Shown here: piece after piece, positions 21,915 to 32,826 of the stretch | Numbering within the stretch: position 1 is the first letter of the stretch | Layout: each line of letters begins with the position of its first letter | Source of the DNA: Bacillus pumilus | GTDB taxonomy: Bacteria > Bacillota > Bacilli > Bacillales > Bacillaceae | Length of the DNA: 64,000 nt | Assembly (NCBI RefSeq): GCF_024498355.1 | Contig: NZ_CP101833.1 | Span: 38,501-102,500 of the forward strand | Direction: 5' to 3' | Program-made: the position numbers and the translations under genes | The notes under the pieces: generated by a model | The model's database searches: none | The model's input: the letters and a program-made list of their open reading frames with translations, nothing else | What the model was told of the DNA's origin: nothing

Positions 21915-22868
21915 ATGTCTAATCGTTATGCTGATGCGAATTTGAAGATATTCTCTTTGAATTCAAACCCTGAACTTGCTAAAGAAATTGCCGATCGTAT
22001 CGGAGTTGATGTAGGAAAGAGCTCTGTTAAACGTTTTAGTGACGGTGAAGTCCAAATCAATATTGAAGAAAGTATTCGCGGCTGTGATTGTTATGTCATT
22101 CAATCAACAAGTGCGCCAGTTAATGAGCACATTATGGAACTTCTCATTATGGTTGATGCATTAAAACGTGCTTCTGCGAAAACTGTCAACATTGTGATCC
22201 CTTATTACGGATATGCACGTCAAGATCGTAAGGCAAAACCTCGTGAGCCAATCACTGCGAAGCTTTTTGCCAACTTACTTGAAACAGCTGGTGCTACACG
22301 TGTTATCGCACTAGATCTACATGCGCCGCAAATCCAAGGTTTCTTTGATATTCCAATCGATAACTTAATGGCTGTGCCAATCTTAACAAACTATTTCGAA
22401 CAGAAAAACTTGAATGATATTGTCGTTGTGTCTCCTGACCACGGTGGTGTGACACGTGCGCGCAAAATGGCAGACCGCTTAAAAGCGCCAATCGCAATTA
22501 TCGACAAACGTCGTCCGAAGCCAAACGTTGCTGAAGTGATGAACATCATCGGTAACATTGAAGGTAAAACGGCGATTCTGATTGATGATATCATTGATAC
22601 AGCTGGTACCATTACACTGGCAGCAAATGCGCTTGTCGAAAATGGAGCGACTGAAGTGTATGCTTGCTGTACTCACCCAGTATTGTCTGGGCCAGCAGTA
22701 GAACGCATCACAAACTCTAAAATTAAAGAATTGGTTGTAACCAACAGTATTCACTTAACAGATGACAAGAAAGTAGAAAAAATCATTCCACTTTCAGTTG
22801 GGCCTTTGCTTGCAGAAGCCATCATCCGTGTGCATGAAGAAGAATCTGTGAGCTACCTTTTTAGCTAA
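21915..22868 (+). CDS. prs: Ribose-phosphate pyrophosphokinase
   Basis: 317 residues, the family and B. subtilis length. Makes PRPP from ribose 5-phosphate and ATP, feeding purine, pyrimidine, His, Trp and NAD synthesis; PRPP is also the PurR inducer and the HprT substrate. Seen: [13 protein letters not shown] near 94-106, [18 protein letters not shown] near 130-147, the flexible-loop KRRPKPN near 197-203 and the PRPP loop [12 protein letters not shown] near 218-229. GGAGG precedes ATG 21915. Cotranscribed with glmU. Confidence 0.97.
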   Translation: MSNRYADANLKIFSLNSNPELAKEIADRIGVDVGKSSVKRFSDGEVQINIEESIRGCDCYVIQSTSAPVNEHIMELLIMVDALKRASAKTVNIVIPYYGYARQDRKAKPREPITAKLFANLLETAGATRVIALDLHAPQIQGFFDIPIDNLMAVPILTNYFEQKNLNDIVVVSPDHGGVTRARKMADRLKAPIAIIDKRRPKPNVAEVMNIIGNIEGKTAILIDDIIDTAGTITLAANALVENGATEVYACCTHPVLSGPAVERITNSKIKELVVTNSIHLTDDKKVEKIIPLSVGPLLAEAIIRVHEEESVSYLFS

Positions 22869-22879
22869 TTCTCTTTTCA

Positions 22880-22912
22880 AAAAGGCCCTAGGTATCAGCT
22901 TAGGGTCTTTTT
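22880..22912 (+). terminator. Terminator after prs
   Basis: AAAGGCCCTA pairs with TAGGGTCTTT, ending in T residues. Confidence 0.75.
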
Positions 22913-22937
22913 GCTGTCATAATTGACAGCCAAACAT

Positions 22938-22963
22938 GTTTAAAATGATTCAGTTATGGGTAT
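22938..22963 (+). promoter_or_regulatory. sigma-B promoter of ctc
   Basis: GTTTAA (22938-22943), 14 bp, GGGTAT (22958-22963): an exact general-stress sigma-B promoter, as for B. subtilis ctc. Confidence 0.9.
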
Positions 22964-23005
22964 TTATGAAAGTAGTGACAAAAAAGAAATAGGATGGTGC
23001 TGAAT

Positions 23006-23632
23006 ATGGCAACTTTAAAAGCAAATAAAAGAACTGATTTCAAACGTTCCACACTGCAAAAAATCCGTCATTCAGGACACGTTCCTGGTGTCATATACGG
23101 AAAAAACACAGACAACCTGGCTGTTTCATTAGACAGCATCGATTTATTAAAGACCTTACGTGATGAAGGGAAGAATACAATCATCACATTAGACGTGGGC
23201 GGCGATACAAAATCTGTGATGGTCACAGAATTACAAACAGATCCGCTGAAAAACGAGCTTGTTCACGCTGATTTCCAAGTGGTCGACTTACAGCGAGAAA
23301 TTGATGCAGATGTACCTGTACAGCTGATTGGTGAGTCTAAAGGGGTAAAAGATGGCGGTGTACTTCAGCAGCCACTATTTGAATTATCCGTTACAGCAAA
23401 ACCGAAGGATATCCCGCAACATATTGAAGCTGATATTACAAACTTAGATGTAAATGATGTACTAACAGTGGGTGATCTGCCTGTTCAGTCAACCTATCAA
23501 ATAAATAACGATCCAGAAGAAGTCGTTGCATCCATTCTACCGCCTCAGCAATCCGAGGTTCCTGAGCCAGATAGCGAAGAGGAAACACAAGAACCTGAGG
23601 CTATTAAAGAAAAGGATAACAATGGAGAATAA
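23006..23632 (+). CDS. ctc: General stress ribosomal protein Ctc (bL25 family)
   Basis: 208 residues. bL25/Ctc protein that binds 5S rRNA in the ribosome under stress. Seen: N-terminal L25 domain (about 1-95, SGHVPGVIYGKNTDN, KNTIITLDV) and the C-terminal TL5 domain (about 100-185, KDGGVLQQPLFELSVTAKPKDIP), then an acidic tail. ATG 23006 gives a start homologous to B. subtilis MATLT; the upstream ATG at 22994 lies over the ribosome site GGATGGTG. Expression from the sigma-B promoter places it in the general stress regulon; its RNA ligand is encoded at 59.8 kb. Confidence 0.95.
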   Translation: MATLKANKRTDFKRSTLQKIRHSGHVPGVIYGKNTDNLAVSLDSIDLLKTLRDEGKNTIITLDVGGDTKSVMVTELQTDPLKNELVHADFQVVDLQREIDADVPVQLIGESKGVKDGGVLQQPLFELSVTAKPKDIPQHIEADITNLDVNDVLTVGDLPVQSTYQINNDPEEVVASILPPQQSEVPEPDSEEETQEPEAIKEKDNNGE

Positions 23633-23644
23633 CTGGTCATTTAG

Positions 23645-23674
23645 AGACGTAACCCTCCCGCGGTTGCGTCTTTT
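23645..23674 (+). terminator. Terminator after ctc
   Basis: GACGTAACC (23645-23653) pairs with GGTTGCGTC, followed by TTTTG. Confidence 0.65.
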
Positions 23675-23772
23675 GTGCTAGAATGAAAAGAATTCATACG
23701 TTTTTACATGAGGCAATCATATTGGCTCATTTTTTAGGCGTGTGCATTGTGATAAAGGAGGTTATTGGTCTC

Positions 23773-24339
23773 ATGATTGCATTCGTTGGATTGGGTAATC
23801 CAGGAAGAGAATACGAAACAACAAGACATAATGTCGGGTTTATGACAATAGATGAATTATCAAAAAAATGGGACATCCCATTAAATCAATCAAAATTCCA
23901 TGGACAATTTGGAACAGGGTTTGTTTCAGGGCAAAAGGTTCTACTTGTGAAGCCTCTTACATATATGAACTTATCAGGAGAATGCGTGCGTCCACTTTTG
24001 GATTACTATGATATTCCCCTTGAACATTTAAAAGTCATCTATGACGATCTTGATTTACCAACTGGGCGGATTCGTTTGCGTACTAAGGGAAGTGCAGGAG
24101 GGCATAATGGGATTAAGTCGTTGATTCAGCATTTAGGCTCACCTGAGTTTGACCGATTCCGCATCGGTATTGGCCGCCCGCAAAATGGCATGAAGGTCGT
24201 TGATTACGTACTAGGACGCTTCTCAGAAGAGGAACAGCCTGACATCGCATCAGCCATTCAAGCGTCTGTTGAAGCTTGTGAGGCGGCTTTAACAAAGCCA
24301 TTTTTAGAAGTGATGAATGATTTCAACAAGAAGGTATAA
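23773..24339 (+). CDS. pth: Peptidyl-tRNA hydrolase
   Basis: 188 residues (SpoVC). Recycles tRNA by cleaving peptidyl-tRNA that drops off the ribosome. Seen: [18 protein letters not shown] at residues 6-23 with N9 and catalytic H19, LTYMNLSG near 64-71, and YDDLDLPTG near 90-98 with the catalytic aspartate. ATG 23773 is preceded by AAAGGAGG and matches B. subtilis in length; 30 extra in-frame residues back to 23683 are rejected as they lack similarity and a ribosome site. Essential; first known through a spore coat phenotype. Confidence 0.96.
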   Translation: MIAFVGLGNPGREYETTRHNVGFMTIDELSKKWDIPLNQSKFHGQFGTGFVSGQKVLLVKPLTYMNLSGECVRPLLDYYDIPLEHLKVIYDDLDLPTGRIRLRTKGSAGGHNGIKSLIQHLGSPEFDRFRIGIGRPQNGMKVVDYVLGRFSEEEQPDIASAIQASVEACEAALTKPFLEVMNDFNKKV

Positions 24340-24362
24340 GAATGATAAGCAAAGCACATACT
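24334..24362 (+). promoter_or_regulatory. Possible sigma-F promoter of fin
   Basis: GTATA (24334-24338, overlapping the pth stop), 15 bp, GCACATACT (24354-24362). Spacing fits sigma-F; the -10 has about two mismatches. fin is a forespore sigma-F gene in B. subtilis. Confidence 0.4.
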
Positions 24363-24394
24363 GATCATAAAATCTCAGCATGGGAGGATCACAT

Positions 24395-24625
24395 ATGGCT
24401 TTGCATTATTACTGCCGGCACTGTGGTGTAAAGGTTGGCAGTCTAGATGAATCCGCTGTTCAAAGTGAAGCACTTGGATTTCATCACTTAACAAATGAGG
24501 AAAGAAACGATATGATTTCTTATAGGGAAAATGGTGATTTACATGTACAAACCATTTGTGAGGATTGCCAAGAGGCGCTCGAAAGAAATCCTGATTACCA
24601 TCAGTATCATACTTTTATTCAATAA
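24395..24625 (+). CDS. fin: Forespore anti-sigma factor Fin
   Basis: 76 residues (YabK). In B. subtilis Fin, made in the forespore, inhibits sigma-F-directed transcription and so aids the switch to sigma-G. Zinc-ribbon-like: C7-x2-C10 (YYCRHCG) and CEDC near residue 57. Sequence [17 protein letters not shown] is almost identical to B. subtilis. ATG 24395 has GGGAGGATC upstream; the ATG at 24380 overlaps that ribosome site. It lies between pth and mfd with its own terminator. Confidence 0.94.
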   Translation: MALHYYCRHCGVKVGSLDESAVQSEALGFHHLTNEERNDMISYRENGDLHVQTICEDCQEALERNPDYHQYHTFIQ

Positions 24626-24628
24626 AAA

Positions 24629-24661
24629 GCTTTGGTGTAGGTACTAGACCAAAGCGTTTTT
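24629..24661 (+). terminator. Terminator after fin
   Basis: GCTTTGGT (24629-24636) pairs with ACCAAAGC (24648-24655), followed by a T tract. Confidence 0.75.
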
Positions 24662-24692
24662 CTGTTTTAAACAAGCAGGGAGGAGGAGCCAA

Positions 24693-27600
24693 ATGAAAAA
24701 CATACAATCATTTATCAAACAAAGTGATGATTTTCAGTCCATTTTTAATGGACTAAAAGAAGGGTTAAAAGAACAGCTGCTCGCCGGACTATCAGGCTCC
24801 GTCAGATCTTTATTTACAGCCGCCATATCAGACGAGCTAAAGCGGCCGATGTTTATTGTGACCCACAATTTGTATCAAGCGCAGAAGGTAACAGATGATC
24901 TAGCAAGTGTGATCTCGGATCGCTCGGTCCTTCTTTATCCTGTAAATGAACTCATTGCATCAGAGATCGCAGTTGCCAGCCCTGAGCTTAGAGCACAGCG
25001 TCTAGATGTCCTGAATCGACTTGCTAATGGAGAAAACCCCATTATCGTAACCCCGGCAGCTGCGGTGCGCAGAATGCTTCCGCCAGTCGAGCTCTGGAAG
25101 GAGAGTCAGATCCATTTAAAGCTCGGTGAAGAAATTGATTTGGAGGCGTTTTCAAAACAACTCGTGCAAATCGGTTATGACCGGACGTCTATGGTTGCTG
25201 CGCCCGGAGATTTTAGTGTGCGCGGAGGGATCATCGACATTTATGCGTTAACGGAAGATCATCCTATTCGTATTGAATTGTTTGATACAGAAGTTGACTC
25301 AATTCGGACCTTCCATTCTGATACTCAGCGTTCACTAGAAACGCTTCAAGAGATCAAGATTGGCCCGGCAATAGAGCTGATTGTGAGAGGTTCTGAACGC
25401 GTGAGAGCGATAGAACAGCTTGACCAAGGACTTGCGAAGAGCTTAAAGAAATTCAACTCTGATCAACAAAAAGAGCTGCTGCATCAGAATATTTCTGCTG
25501 ATCGAGAGAAGCTGCTAGAAGGCATCGTCACACAGGAAATGACGAAGTACCTGTCCTATTTCTATGAAAAGCCTGCTAGTTTGCTAGATTACACATCGCA
25601 GGATACGATTATCATTCTAGATGAAATTAGCAGAATTCAGGAGATGGAAGAGCAGCTTGAAAAGGAAGAAGCTGATTGGACGATTAGTCTGCTTGAAGAA
25701 GGCAATATTCTTCATGATTTATCTCTTTCCTTCCCATTCCAAGAGCTAATCAATCAGCAATCGAGATCCATTCTGTACTATTCCTTGTTCTTGAGACATG
25801 TCCAGCAGACAAATCCGCAAAATATCGTCAATGTATCTAGTAAGCAAATGCAGAATTTCCATGGGCAGATGAATGTACTTGCGAGTGAAATTGAACGCTA
25901 CAAAAAACAACATTACACGGTTGTCTTTTTAGGTGCGGATGAAGAGCGAACAGAGAAGCTGTCGTCTGTCTTACATGATTATGACATTGAAGCTGCTCTC
26001 GCTAAACCGGACGCTGAGCTTGTAAGCGGGCAAGTGTACATTTTACAAGGTGAGCTGCAAACAGGCTTTGAACTGCCATTATCAAAAATTGCAGTGATCA
26101 CTGAAGGTGAGCTCTTCAAGAAACGTGTGAAGAAGCAGGCGCGTAAGCAAAAGCTGACCAACGCTGAGCGAATTAAGAGCTATTCAGAGCTTCAAGTCGG
26201 CGACTATGTGGTGCACATTAACCACGGGATCGGTAAGTATTTAGGAATCGAAACGCTTGAGATCGGCGGCATTCATAAAGATTATTTAAATATTCATTAT
26301 CAAGGAAGCGACAAGCTTTATGTACCGGTTGAACAAATTGATCAGGTGCAGAAATACGTAGGATCAGAAGGAAAAGAACCAAAGCTGTACAAACTAGGCG
26401 GCAGTGACTGGAAACGCGTGAAGAAAAAAGTAGAATCTTCTGTTCAGGATATTGCAGATGATCTCATTAAGCTGTATGCAGAACGTGAGGCAAGCAAAGG
26501 GTATGCCTTCTCGCCTGATCATGAGATGCAGAGCCAGTTTGAATCTGCGTTCCCTTACCAGGAAACAGACGACCAAATTCGTTCTATTCACGAAATCAAA
26601 CAAGACATGGAGCGAGAACGTCCGATGGATCGCCTGCTTTGTGGAGATGTGGGATATGGAAAAACAGAGGTGGCCATTCGTGCGGCCTTTAAAGCTATTG
26701 CTGACGGGAAGCAGGTTGCACTGCTTGTACCGACAACGATCTTAGCACAGCAGCATTTTGACACGATTATGGACCGATTCCAGGACTACCCTATCAAAAT
26801 CGCTCAGCTTAGCCGTTTCCGTACGCGGAAAGAAACAACAGAAACGTTAAAAGGGCTGAAGAACGGAACCATTGATATGGTCATCGGGACACACCGACTT
26901 CTTTCAAAAGACATTGTTTACAAGGATTTAGGACTGTTGATCATTGACGAGGAACAGCGTTTTGGCGTCACGCATAAAGAGAAAATAAAGCAGATGAAAG
27001 CCAATATCGATGTACTGACATTAACGGCAACGCCAATCCCACGAACGCTTCATATGTCGATGCTTGGTGTACGAGACTTATCCGTTATTGAAACACCGCC
27101 TGAAAACCGTTTCCCTGTTCAAACCTATGTTGTAGAGTACAATGGTGCTTTAGTCAGAGAAGCGATCGAGCGAGAACTAGCTCGAGGCGGCCAAGTGTAC
27201 TTCCTTTACAATCGTGTTGAGGATATTGAACGGAAAGCAGATGAAATCTCGATGCTTGTCCCAGACGCGAAAGTCAGCTATGCGCATGGGAAAATGAGTG
27301 AGAACGAGCTGGAATCGGTCATGATCAATTTTCTTGAAGGCGAATCAGATGTATTGGTCAGTACAACCATTATTGAAACGGGCGTCGACATTCCAAATGT
27401 GAACACGCTCATTGTACACGATGCTGATAAAATGGGGCTTTCTCAGCTGTACCAGTTAAGAGGACGAGTCGGCCGCTCGAATCGAGTTGCTTATGCTTAT
27501 TTCACTTATCGAAAAGACAAAGTTCTTTCTGAAGTAGCGGAGAAAAGACTTCAGGCCATTAAAGAATTCACAGAGCTCGGATCAGGTTTTAAAATTGCGA

Positions 27601-28226
27601 TGCGTGATTTAACGATTCGAGGAGCAGGGAATTTACTTGGTGCACAGCAGCATGGATTCATTGATTCTGTTGGATTCGATCTGTATTCTCAAATGCTGAA
27701 AGAAGCGATTGAAGAAAGAAGAGGCGACACGACAGCTCAAGAAAAATTTGAGCCGGAAATCGATCTGCAAATTGATGCCTACATCCCTGACACATATATT
27801 TCTGATGGCAAGCAAAAGATCGAGATGTATAAACAGTTTAGAGCCATTGGATCGATTGAAGAGCGAAAAGAGCTTCAGGATGAAATGATTGACCGATTCG
27901 GTGAATATCCGCAAGAAGTGGCTGATTTGTTCACGATTGCGACGATGAAGGTGTACGCTGTGCAGGAACGTGTCGAGCTGATCAAGATGGAGAAAGGCAT
28001 TGTCAGACTCACCCTAGATGAGAAAGAAAGCAGTGAAATCGACGGTCAAAAATTATTTGAGCTTGGCAGTAAATATGGACGTGACATTGGCTTAGGAATG
28101 GAAGGCAGCAAGCTGATTATTTCTGTCCAGACGAAAGGGAAGAAGACCGGGGAATGGCTTGAGATCGTTCTTAGCATGCTTCGAGGCCTTCAAAGTGTGA
28201 AAAAAGAAACCATTCCATCTTCATAA
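24693..28226 (+). CDS. mfd: Transcription-repair coupling factor Mfd
   Basis: 1177 residues, identical to the B. subtilis length. Removes RNA polymerase stalled at lesions and recruits UvrA. N-terminal UvrB-like module (about 1-480, with [17 protein letters not shown]), RNA-polymerase-interacting domain (about 490-575, [17 protein letters not shown]), then the RecG-like translocase: Walker [12 protein letters not shown] near 650, [10 protein letters not shown] near 750, [11 protein letters not shown] near 777, QLRGRVGRS near 922, and a C-terminal TRCF domain. GGGAGGAGG precedes ATG 24693. No disruption. Confidence 0.97.
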   Translation: MKNIQSFIKQSDDFQSIFNGLKEGLKEQLLAGLSGSVRSLFTAAISDELKRPMFIVTHNLYQAQKVTDDLASVISDRSVLLYPVNELIASEIAVASPELRAQRLDVLNRLANGENPIIVTPAAAVRRMLPPVELWKESQIHLKLGEEIDLEAFSKQLVQIGYDRTSMVAAPGDFSVRGGIIDIYALTEDHPIRIELFDTEVDSIRTFHSDTQRSLETLQEIKIGPAIELIVRGSERVRAIEQLDQGLAKSLKKFNSDQQKELLHQNISADREKLLEGIVTQEMTKYLSYFYEKPASLLDYTSQDTIIILDEISRIQEMEEQLEKEEADWTISLLEEGNILHDLSLSFPFQELINQQSRSILYYSLFLRHVQQTNPQNIVNVSSKQMQNFHGQMNVLASEIERYKKQHYTVVFLGADEERTEKLSSVLHDYDIEAALAKPDAELVSGQVYILQGELQTGFELPLSKIAVITEGELFKKRVKKQARKQKLTNAERIKSYSELQVGDYVVHINHGIGKYLGIETLEIGGIHKDYLNIHYQGSDKLYVPVEQIDQVQKYVGSEGKEPKLYKLGGSDWKRVKKKVESSVQDIADDLIKLYAEREASKGYAFSPDHEMQSQFESAFPYQETDDQIRSIHEIKQDMERERPMDRLLCGDVGYGKTEVAIRAAFKAIADGKQVALLVPTTILAQQHFDTIMDRFQDYPIKIAQLSRFRTRKETTETLKGLKNGTIDMVIGTHRLLSKDIVYKDLGLLIIDEEQRFGVTHKEKIKQMKANIDVLTLTATPIPRTLHMSMLGVRDLSVIETPPENRFPVQTYVVEYNGALVREAIERELARGGQVYFLYNRVEDIERKADEISMLVPDAKVSYAHGKMSENELESVMINFLEGESDVLVSTTIIETGVDIPNVNTLIVHDADKMGLSQLYQLRGRVGRSNRVAYAYFTYRKDKVLSEVAEKRLQAIKEFTELGSGFKIAMRDLTIRGAGNLLGAQQHGFIDSVGFDLYSQMLKEAIEERRGDTTAQEKFEPEIDLQIDAYIPDTYISDGKQKIEMYKQFRAIGSIEERKELQDEMIDRFGEYPQEVADLFTIATMKVYAVQERVELIKMEKGIVRLTLDEKESSEIDGQKLFELGSKYGRDIGLGMEGSKLIISVQTKGKKTGEWLEIVLSMLRGLQSVKKETIPSS

Positions 28227-28299
28227 AATTTTGTTTGTCTCTCGTGTATATTACGTTTGATGTGACGGATACTAAACTCAGGGTCAAGTGGTGAATGTT

Positions 28300-28329
28300 G
28301 CATAAAGTGGACGCTTTTGTTCCATTCAC
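28300..28329 (+). promoter_or_regulatory. sigma-G promoter of spoVT
   Basis: GCATA (28300-28304), 18 bp, CATTCAC (28323-28329), close to the sigma-G pattern GHATR-N18-CATWHTA. spoVT is a forespore sigma-G gene. Confidence 0.6.
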
Positions 28330-28365
28330 CCAATACATCATCAAACGAAAGAGAGGCAGCAGTGA

Positions 28366-28902
28366 ATGAAAGCAACTGGAATTGTACGCCGTATCGATGA
28401 TTTAGGTAGAGTGGTTATTCCGAAGGAGATTCGCAGAACATTGCGTATCCGGGAAGGAGATCCGCTTGAGATTTTTGTCGACCGCGATGGAGAAGTGATT
28501 TTGAAGAAGTATTCACCGATTAGTGAGCTAGGGGACTTTGCGAAGGAATATGCTGATGCATTATTCGATAGTTTGGGTCATTCCATCCTGATCTGTGATC
28601 GTGATACGTATATTGCTGTATCCGGCAGTTCGAAAAAAGAGTATTTAAACAAATCCATCAGTGATTTACTTGAACGAACAATGGATCAGCGTAATTCTGT
28701 GTTAGAAGAAAGCAAGAAAGAAATCCAACTAGTCGATGGTATTGATGATGACGTATCTGCTTATACCATTGCACCTATTGTTGCAAACGGAGACCCAATT
28801 GGCGCCGTGGTCTTATTTTCTAAAGAGCGTTCAATGGGAGAAGTGGAGCATAAAGCGGCAGAAACGGCAGCTGGCTTCTTAGCCCGTCAAATGGAACATT
28901 AG
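28366..28902 (+). CDS. spoVT: Stage V sporulation regulator SpoVT
   Basis: 178 residues, same length as B. subtilis. Forespore transcription factor that tunes the sigma-G regulon. N-terminal AbrB-like DNA-binding domain (MKATGIVRRIDDLGRVVIP, RRTLRIREGDPLEIFVDRDGE), paralogous to abrB in this window, and a C-terminal GAF domain (about 56-178, ICDRDTYIAVSG). ATG 28366 follows GAGAGGC. A strong terminator follows. Confidence 0.97.
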   Translation: MKATGIVRRIDDLGRVVIPKEIRRTLRIREGDPLEIFVDRDGEVILKKYSPISELGDFAKEYADALFDSLGHSILICDRDTYIAVSGSSKKEYLNKSISDLLERTMDQRNSVLEESKKEIQLVDGIDDDVSAYTIAPIVANGDPIGAVVLFSKERSMGEVEHKAAETAAGFLARQMEH

Positions 28903-28941
28903 GTCTAATAATTCTATATCATTTTGATCAAACGAAAGAAT

Positions 28942-28976
28942 GCCGATGAAATCATTTGATTTTATCGGCGTTTTTT
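28942..28976 (+). terminator. Terminator after spoVT
   Basis: GCCGATGAAATC pairs with GATTTTATCGGC (28942-28969), followed by six T residues. Confidence 0.9.
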
Positions 28977-29045
28977 ATATGGAATGAAACAAAACGGGTA
29001 ATGTGTCGTCTACTCCTTAGAAAGAAACGGTGTTTCAGTAACGTA

Positions 29046-29054
29046 TGATATAAT
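29046..29054 (+). promoter_or_regulatory. Extended -10 promoter of yabM
   Basis: TGATATAAT (29046-29054) is an extended -10 element; no convincing -35 is seen 17 bp upstream. Confidence 0.4.
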
Positions 29055-29106
29055 GAGTGCGTTTAAATGTAGATCTATTTTTTGATTGAACATAAAGGAG
29101 TCATCC

Positions 29107-30711
29107 ATGAAAAATGCTGTGAATCAGCCGCATTGGCTTTTCCAAGGTGCGGTGATTTTGACCATCGCAGGCTTGCTATCAAAGGTACTAAGTGCCGTTT
29201 ATCGTGTCCCTTTTCAAAACATCGTAGGAGACACAGGTTTTTATATTTATCAGCAGGTTTATCCTTTTCTGGGCATTGCCATCATGCTTGGGACAACAGG
29301 GTTTCCTGTCATGGTGTCCAAGCTCCTGAGTGAGCATGGGGAAGAGAATCGACGAATCATTACAAGGGTATCGTTGATGTATATCACTTTACTGAGCTTG
29401 GTCTTATTTCTTTGTCTATACATAGGAGCAGGCAGGATAGCGAACCTCATGGCGGACAGCCATTTAATCTTGCTCATCCAGATGAGTGCATTTGTTTTTC
29501 TATTTCTGCCGCTCACCGTAATGCTGAGGGGTGTTTTTCAGAGTGACGGCATGATGCTCCCAACCGCTATTTCTCAGTTGGTTGAGCAGCTCGTCAGGGT
29601 AGGCGTCCTGCTTGTTTTATCCTTTTATTTCGTGAGGCACGGCTATTCGCTTTATGAAACAGGAGCGGGTGCAGTGTTCTCCTCTATAGCGGGAAGTGCG
29701 GCCTCACTCGTCCTGCTTCTTTTTCTTTGGCTGACCTATCGGAGGCAGTCGCCATTAAGCAGTGCGTTACACCAGGCGACTCTGCGGAAAAAAGATGTTT
29801 TGAAGAGTTTAGTCCTGTATACATTGACGATTTGTGTAAGCGGGTTGCTTATTTTATGGATGCAAATGATTGATGCCTTTCACCTGTATGCTTTGCTTCG
29901 CAGCGAGGGCTTGAGTGAAGCGGCAGCAAAGGCGGCAAAAGGCGTGTATGACCGAGGGCAGCCTTTCTTGCAGCTAGGGACGGTGTTTGCGATTAGTATC
30001 GGAACCTCTCTTGTTCCATTTTTATCGTCAGCCATGAGGAAAGGGCATCACGAAGCGATTCGGCAAAAAGTCCGTACATCGTTTAAGACAACGTCTGTGC
30101 TAGGGATTGGTTCAGCGGTCGGGCTGATTTGTATTCTATCGTCAGTGAATACAATGCTTTTTCGTAATGACCTAGGCACAGATGCGCTGCAAATATTCTG
30201 TATATCGATCGCATTTACGTCGATTGCCATTACGCAAACCGCTTTACTTCAGGGGCTTGGGCATCCCGTGTATCCGGCTATTGTGGTGATCCTCAGTGTG
30301 CTCGTGAAATGGATGCTGACGCTTGCGCTTGTGCCGTTATTTGGCATCCACGGTGCCGCATGGTCAACCGTATCTGGTTTTCTCGCCGCAGCCGTGCTCA
30401 ATGCGGTTTACTTAAAGCGTAAAGGATGGATTTCAATGAGAGAGCTTTTCCCAGTAAAAATTCTTTTATCAGCGGCTCTCATGGCCATCGTCTTAATAGG
30501 GTATCAGGCTTTGTTTTCTTGGGTCATTCCCTTTGAAAAACGCCCGTTTTCCGTTTTAGAGAGCCTGACGTCAGTTTTTATTGGTGGTTTCGCCTTTTTA
30601 TATAGTATTCTTAAGCTAGAAGTATTTACGGACGAGGAATGGAGACTCATTCCATTAGGAGAAAAGATTTTATATTTTAAACAGATGAGAGGGAATAGAA
30701 ATGACAGGTAA
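29107..30711 (+). CDS. yabM: MOP-superfamily flippase YabM (SpoVB-like)
   Basis: 534 residues with about 14 hydrophobic membrane segments; polysaccharide/lipid-II-type flippase family shared with SpoVB and YtgP. Seen: KVLSAVYRVPFQNIVGDTGFYIYQ-like motif near residue 25, and FPVMVSKLLSEHG near 75, both family hallmarks. Which lipid-linked substrate it moves is not known. Start ATG 29107 has AAAGGAG 6 bases upstream; a TTG at 29086 precedes that site. Divergent from B. subtilis YabM in many loops. Overlaps yabN by 11 bp. Confidence 0.9.
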   Translation: MKNAVNQPHWLFQGAVILTIAGLLSKVLSAVYRVPFQNIVGDTGFYIYQQVYPFLGIAIMLGTTGFPVMVSKLLSEHGEENRRIITRVSLMYITLLSLVLFLCLYIGAGRIANLMADSHLILLIQMSAFVFLFLPLTVMLRGVFQSDGMMLPTAISQLVEQLVRVGVLLVLSFYFVRHGYSLYETGAGAVFSSIAGSAASLVLLLFLWLTYRRQSPLSSALHQATLRKKDVLKSLVLYTLTICVSGLLILWMQMIDAFHLYALLRSEGLSEAAAKAAKGVYDRGQPFLQLGTVFAISIGTSLVPFLSSAMRKGHHEAIRQKVRTSFKTTSVLGIGSAVGLICILSSVNTMLFRNDLGTDALQIFCISIAFTSIAITQTALLQGLGHPVYPAIVVILSVLVKWMLTLALVPLFGIHGAAWSTVSGFLAAAVLNAVYLKRKGWISMRELFPVKILLSAALMAIVLIGYQALFSWVIPFEKRPFSVLESLTSVFIGGFAFLYSILKLEVFTDEEWRLIPLGEKILYFKQMRGNRNDR

Positions 30712-32185
30712 GATTACAGTCGTCGGTCTTGGGGCAGGCGACATGGATCAGCTGACGCTTGGTGTATATAAGCAACTGAAGCAGGCGACAGAAGTATTTA
30801 TGAGAACGCAGGATCATCCGCTTACCGCAGAATTGATGCAGGAGATCCCGTCTCTGACCTTTTTTGATGAGATTTATGAAAAGCACGATCAGTTTGATTC
30901 GGTGTATCAGGAAATTACAGAAATTCTATTCGCAGAGGCTGCAGAGAAAGATATTGTGTATGCAGTGCCAGGACATCCATTTGTAGCAGAAAAGACCGTG
31001 CAGCTGCTTGTCGCCCAGCAGAAAGAGCGCGGGATTGAGGTGTACGTTGCTGGTGGACAAAGCTTTCTTGATGCGACCTTTAATTCCTTGCAGATTGACC
31101 CGATTGAAGGGCTGCAATTCGTTGATGCAGGGGATATGAGAGCGGATGATTTGAAATTAACCCAGCATGTTTTGATTTGTCAGGTGTATGATCAGATGAC
31201 AGCTTCGAATGTGAAGCTTACGCTGATGGAGAAGCTGCCTGACGACTATGAAGTCTATATTGTGACCGCGGCTGGGAGCAGTCAGGAACAGATGACAGCT
31301 GTTCCTTTATTTGAACTTGATCGAGATGTGTCGATAAATAACTTAACGAGTGTTTATGTACCTCCAATTCAAGATGAAAAGCTGCTCTATCAACAATTTG
31401 ACACTTTCCGTGATATCATTCGTACGTTAAGAGGTCCAGGCGGCTGCCCGTGGGATCAAAAACAAACCAATGAGTCACTCAAACCGTACTTAATTGAAGA
31501 GTGCTATGAACTGCTTGAAGCTATAGATGAAGACGACCCAGATCATATGGTGGAAGAGCTCGGAGATGTGCTGCTGCAAGTTTTACTTCACGCTCAAATT
31601 GGTGAAGATGATGGCTATTTCTCAATCGATGACGTCATCCAGCATGTTACAGAAAAAATGATTCGTCGACATCCACATGTGTTTGGTGATACGAGTGTCT
31701 CTGAGGCATCAGACGTGGTGGCCAACTGGGAAAAAATCAAGCAGCAGGAGAAGCCGGAGCGGCCAGCATCTATATTGCAGTCCATCCCAACGACACTTCC
31801 AGCTTTAACAAAGGCATATAAGCTCCAAAAGAAAGCCGCTAAGGTGGGCTTCGATTGGACAGAAGTAGAAGATATTTGGAACAAATACGAAGAAGAAAAG
31901 CAGGAATTCCTCGTTGAAGTGGCAGAGAAAACGGGCGAAGGTGCAACGAAGCATATGAAAGATGAATTTGGGGATCTTTTGTTTGTTCTTGTTAATATTG
32001 GCAGGTTCTATCATCTGGAGCCTGAAACGGCCCTCTCTTCCGCAAACACAAAATTCATGCGTCGCTTTCAGCACATCGAACAAAAAGCAAAGGACATGGG
32101 ACGTTCACTAGAGGATCTGACGCTAGAGGAAATGGACGATCTGTGGAACGATGCCAAACGCATAGAAAGAGGTGAACACATATGA
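30701..32185 (+). CDS. yabN: YabN: tetrapyrrole methylase-like and MazG pyrophosphohydrolase fusion
   Basis: 494 residues in two domains. Residues 1-220 are a SAM-dependent tetrapyrrole-methylase-like domain ([30 protein letters not shown]). Residues 230-490 are MazG nucleotide pyrophosphohydrolase repeats ([42 protein letters not shown]), whose acidic residues bind magnesium and hydrolyse NTPs to NMP and PPi. The methylase-like half is of unknown activity. The start overlaps yabM, and the stop overlaps rqcP by 4 bp (ATGA). Confidence 0.93.
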   Translation: MTGKITVVGLGAGDMDQLTLGVYKQLKQATEVFMRTQDHPLTAELMQEIPSLTFFDEIYEKHDQFDSVYQEITEILFAEAAEKDIVYAVPGHPFVAEKTVQLLVAQQKERGIEVYVAGGQSFLDATFNSLQIDPIEGLQFVDAGDMRADDLKLTQHVLICQVYDQMTASNVKLTLMEKLPDDYEVYIVTAAGSSQEQMTAVPLFELDRDVSINNLTSVYVPPIQDEKLLYQQFDTFRDIIRTLRGPGGCPWDQKQTNESLKPYLIEECYELLEAIDEDDPDHMVEELGDVLLQVLLHAQIGEDDGYFSIDDVIQHVTEKMIRRHPHVFGDTSVSEASDVVANWEKIKQQEKPERPASILQSIPTTLPALTKAYKLQKKAAKVGFDWTEVEDIWNKYEEEKQEFLVEVAEKTGEGATKHMKDEFGDLLFVLVNIGRFYHLEPETALSSANTKFMRRFQHIEQKAKDMGRSLEDLTLEEMDDLWNDAKRIERGEHI

Positions 32186-32442
32186 GACTAGATAAATTTT
32201 TAAAAGTTTCTCGATTAATTAAAAGAAGAACATTGGCAAAAGAAGTAGCCGATCAAGGCAGAATTTCCATTAATGGAACGCAGGCGAAAGCAAGCTCTGA
32301 CGTAAAAGAAGGAGACGAGCTTCAAATCCGCTTTGGTCAAAAACTTGTGACCGTTCAAGTCAACGAGTTAAAGGACACGACGAAAAAAGAAGAAGCGGCT
32401 GGCATGTATACCGTGCTAAAAGAAGAAAAAACAGCAGAATAG
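32182..32442 (+). CDS. rqcP: Ribosome quality control protein RqcP (S4 domain)
   Basis: 86 residues (YabO), an Hsp15-like S4 RNA-binding domain: [32 protein letters not shown] sequence from residue 1. RqcP works with RqcH on obstructed 50S subunits to elongate C-terminal alanine tails. Essentially the B. subtilis sequence and length. The ATG overlaps the yabN stop. Confidence 0.94.
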   Translation: MRLDKFLKVSRLIKRRTLAKEVADQGRISINGTQAKASSDVKEGDELQIRFGQKLVTVQVNELKDTTKKEEAAGMYTVLKEEKTAE

Positions 32443-32447
32443 GGCTT

Positions 32448-32477
32448 GTTCTAAATGACCCTCCTGTCACATACAAT
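32448..32477 (+). promoter_or_regulatory. Possible sigma-E promoter of yabPQ
   Basis: CATACAAT (32470-32477) is an excellent sigma-E -10; the -35 (GTTCTAAAT, 32448-32456) is weak. yabP and yabQ are mother-cell sporulation genes in B. subtilis. Confidence 0.5.
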
Positions 32478-32517
32478 GCAGTAACAATGCAAGTATGAGA
32501 TATGGGGGATGTATAAA

Positions 32518-32826
32518 ATGAATCAATATTATAATCAACCTCAAGGCACGAAGCTGTCATCAGAAGCGGAGCACAATGTCACAATGCGAAACAGAAAGCA
32601 TTTAGATATTACCGGCGTCAAACAGGTGGAAAGCTTTGATAATGAAGAATTTCTGCTTGAGACGGTCATGGGAATTCTGGCCATCCGCGGAGAAAATCTG
32701 CAAATGAAAAACTTAGACGTAGAAAAAGGCGTTGTGTCCATCAAAGGGCGTGTTTTTGACTTAATCTATGTAGATGAGCAGCACGGGGAGAAAGCTAAAG
32801 GATTTTTTAGCAAGCTGTTTAAATGA
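32518..32826 (+). CDS. yabP: Sporulation protein YabP
   Basis: 102 residues, YabP/YqfC family, needed in sporulation, biochemistry unknown. Seen: RKHLDITGVKQVESFDNEEFLLET near residue 26-50, the family core, and GVVSIKGRVFDLIYVDE. ATG 32518 follows GGGGGA at 9 bases; the upstream ATG at 32509 overlaps that site. The stop overlaps the yabQ start (ATGA). Confidence 0.92.
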   Translation: MNQYYNQPQGTKLSSEAEHNVTMRNRKHLDITGVKQVESFDNEEFLLETVMGILAIRGENLQMKNLDVEKGVVSIKGRVFDLIYVDEQHGEKAKGFFSKLFK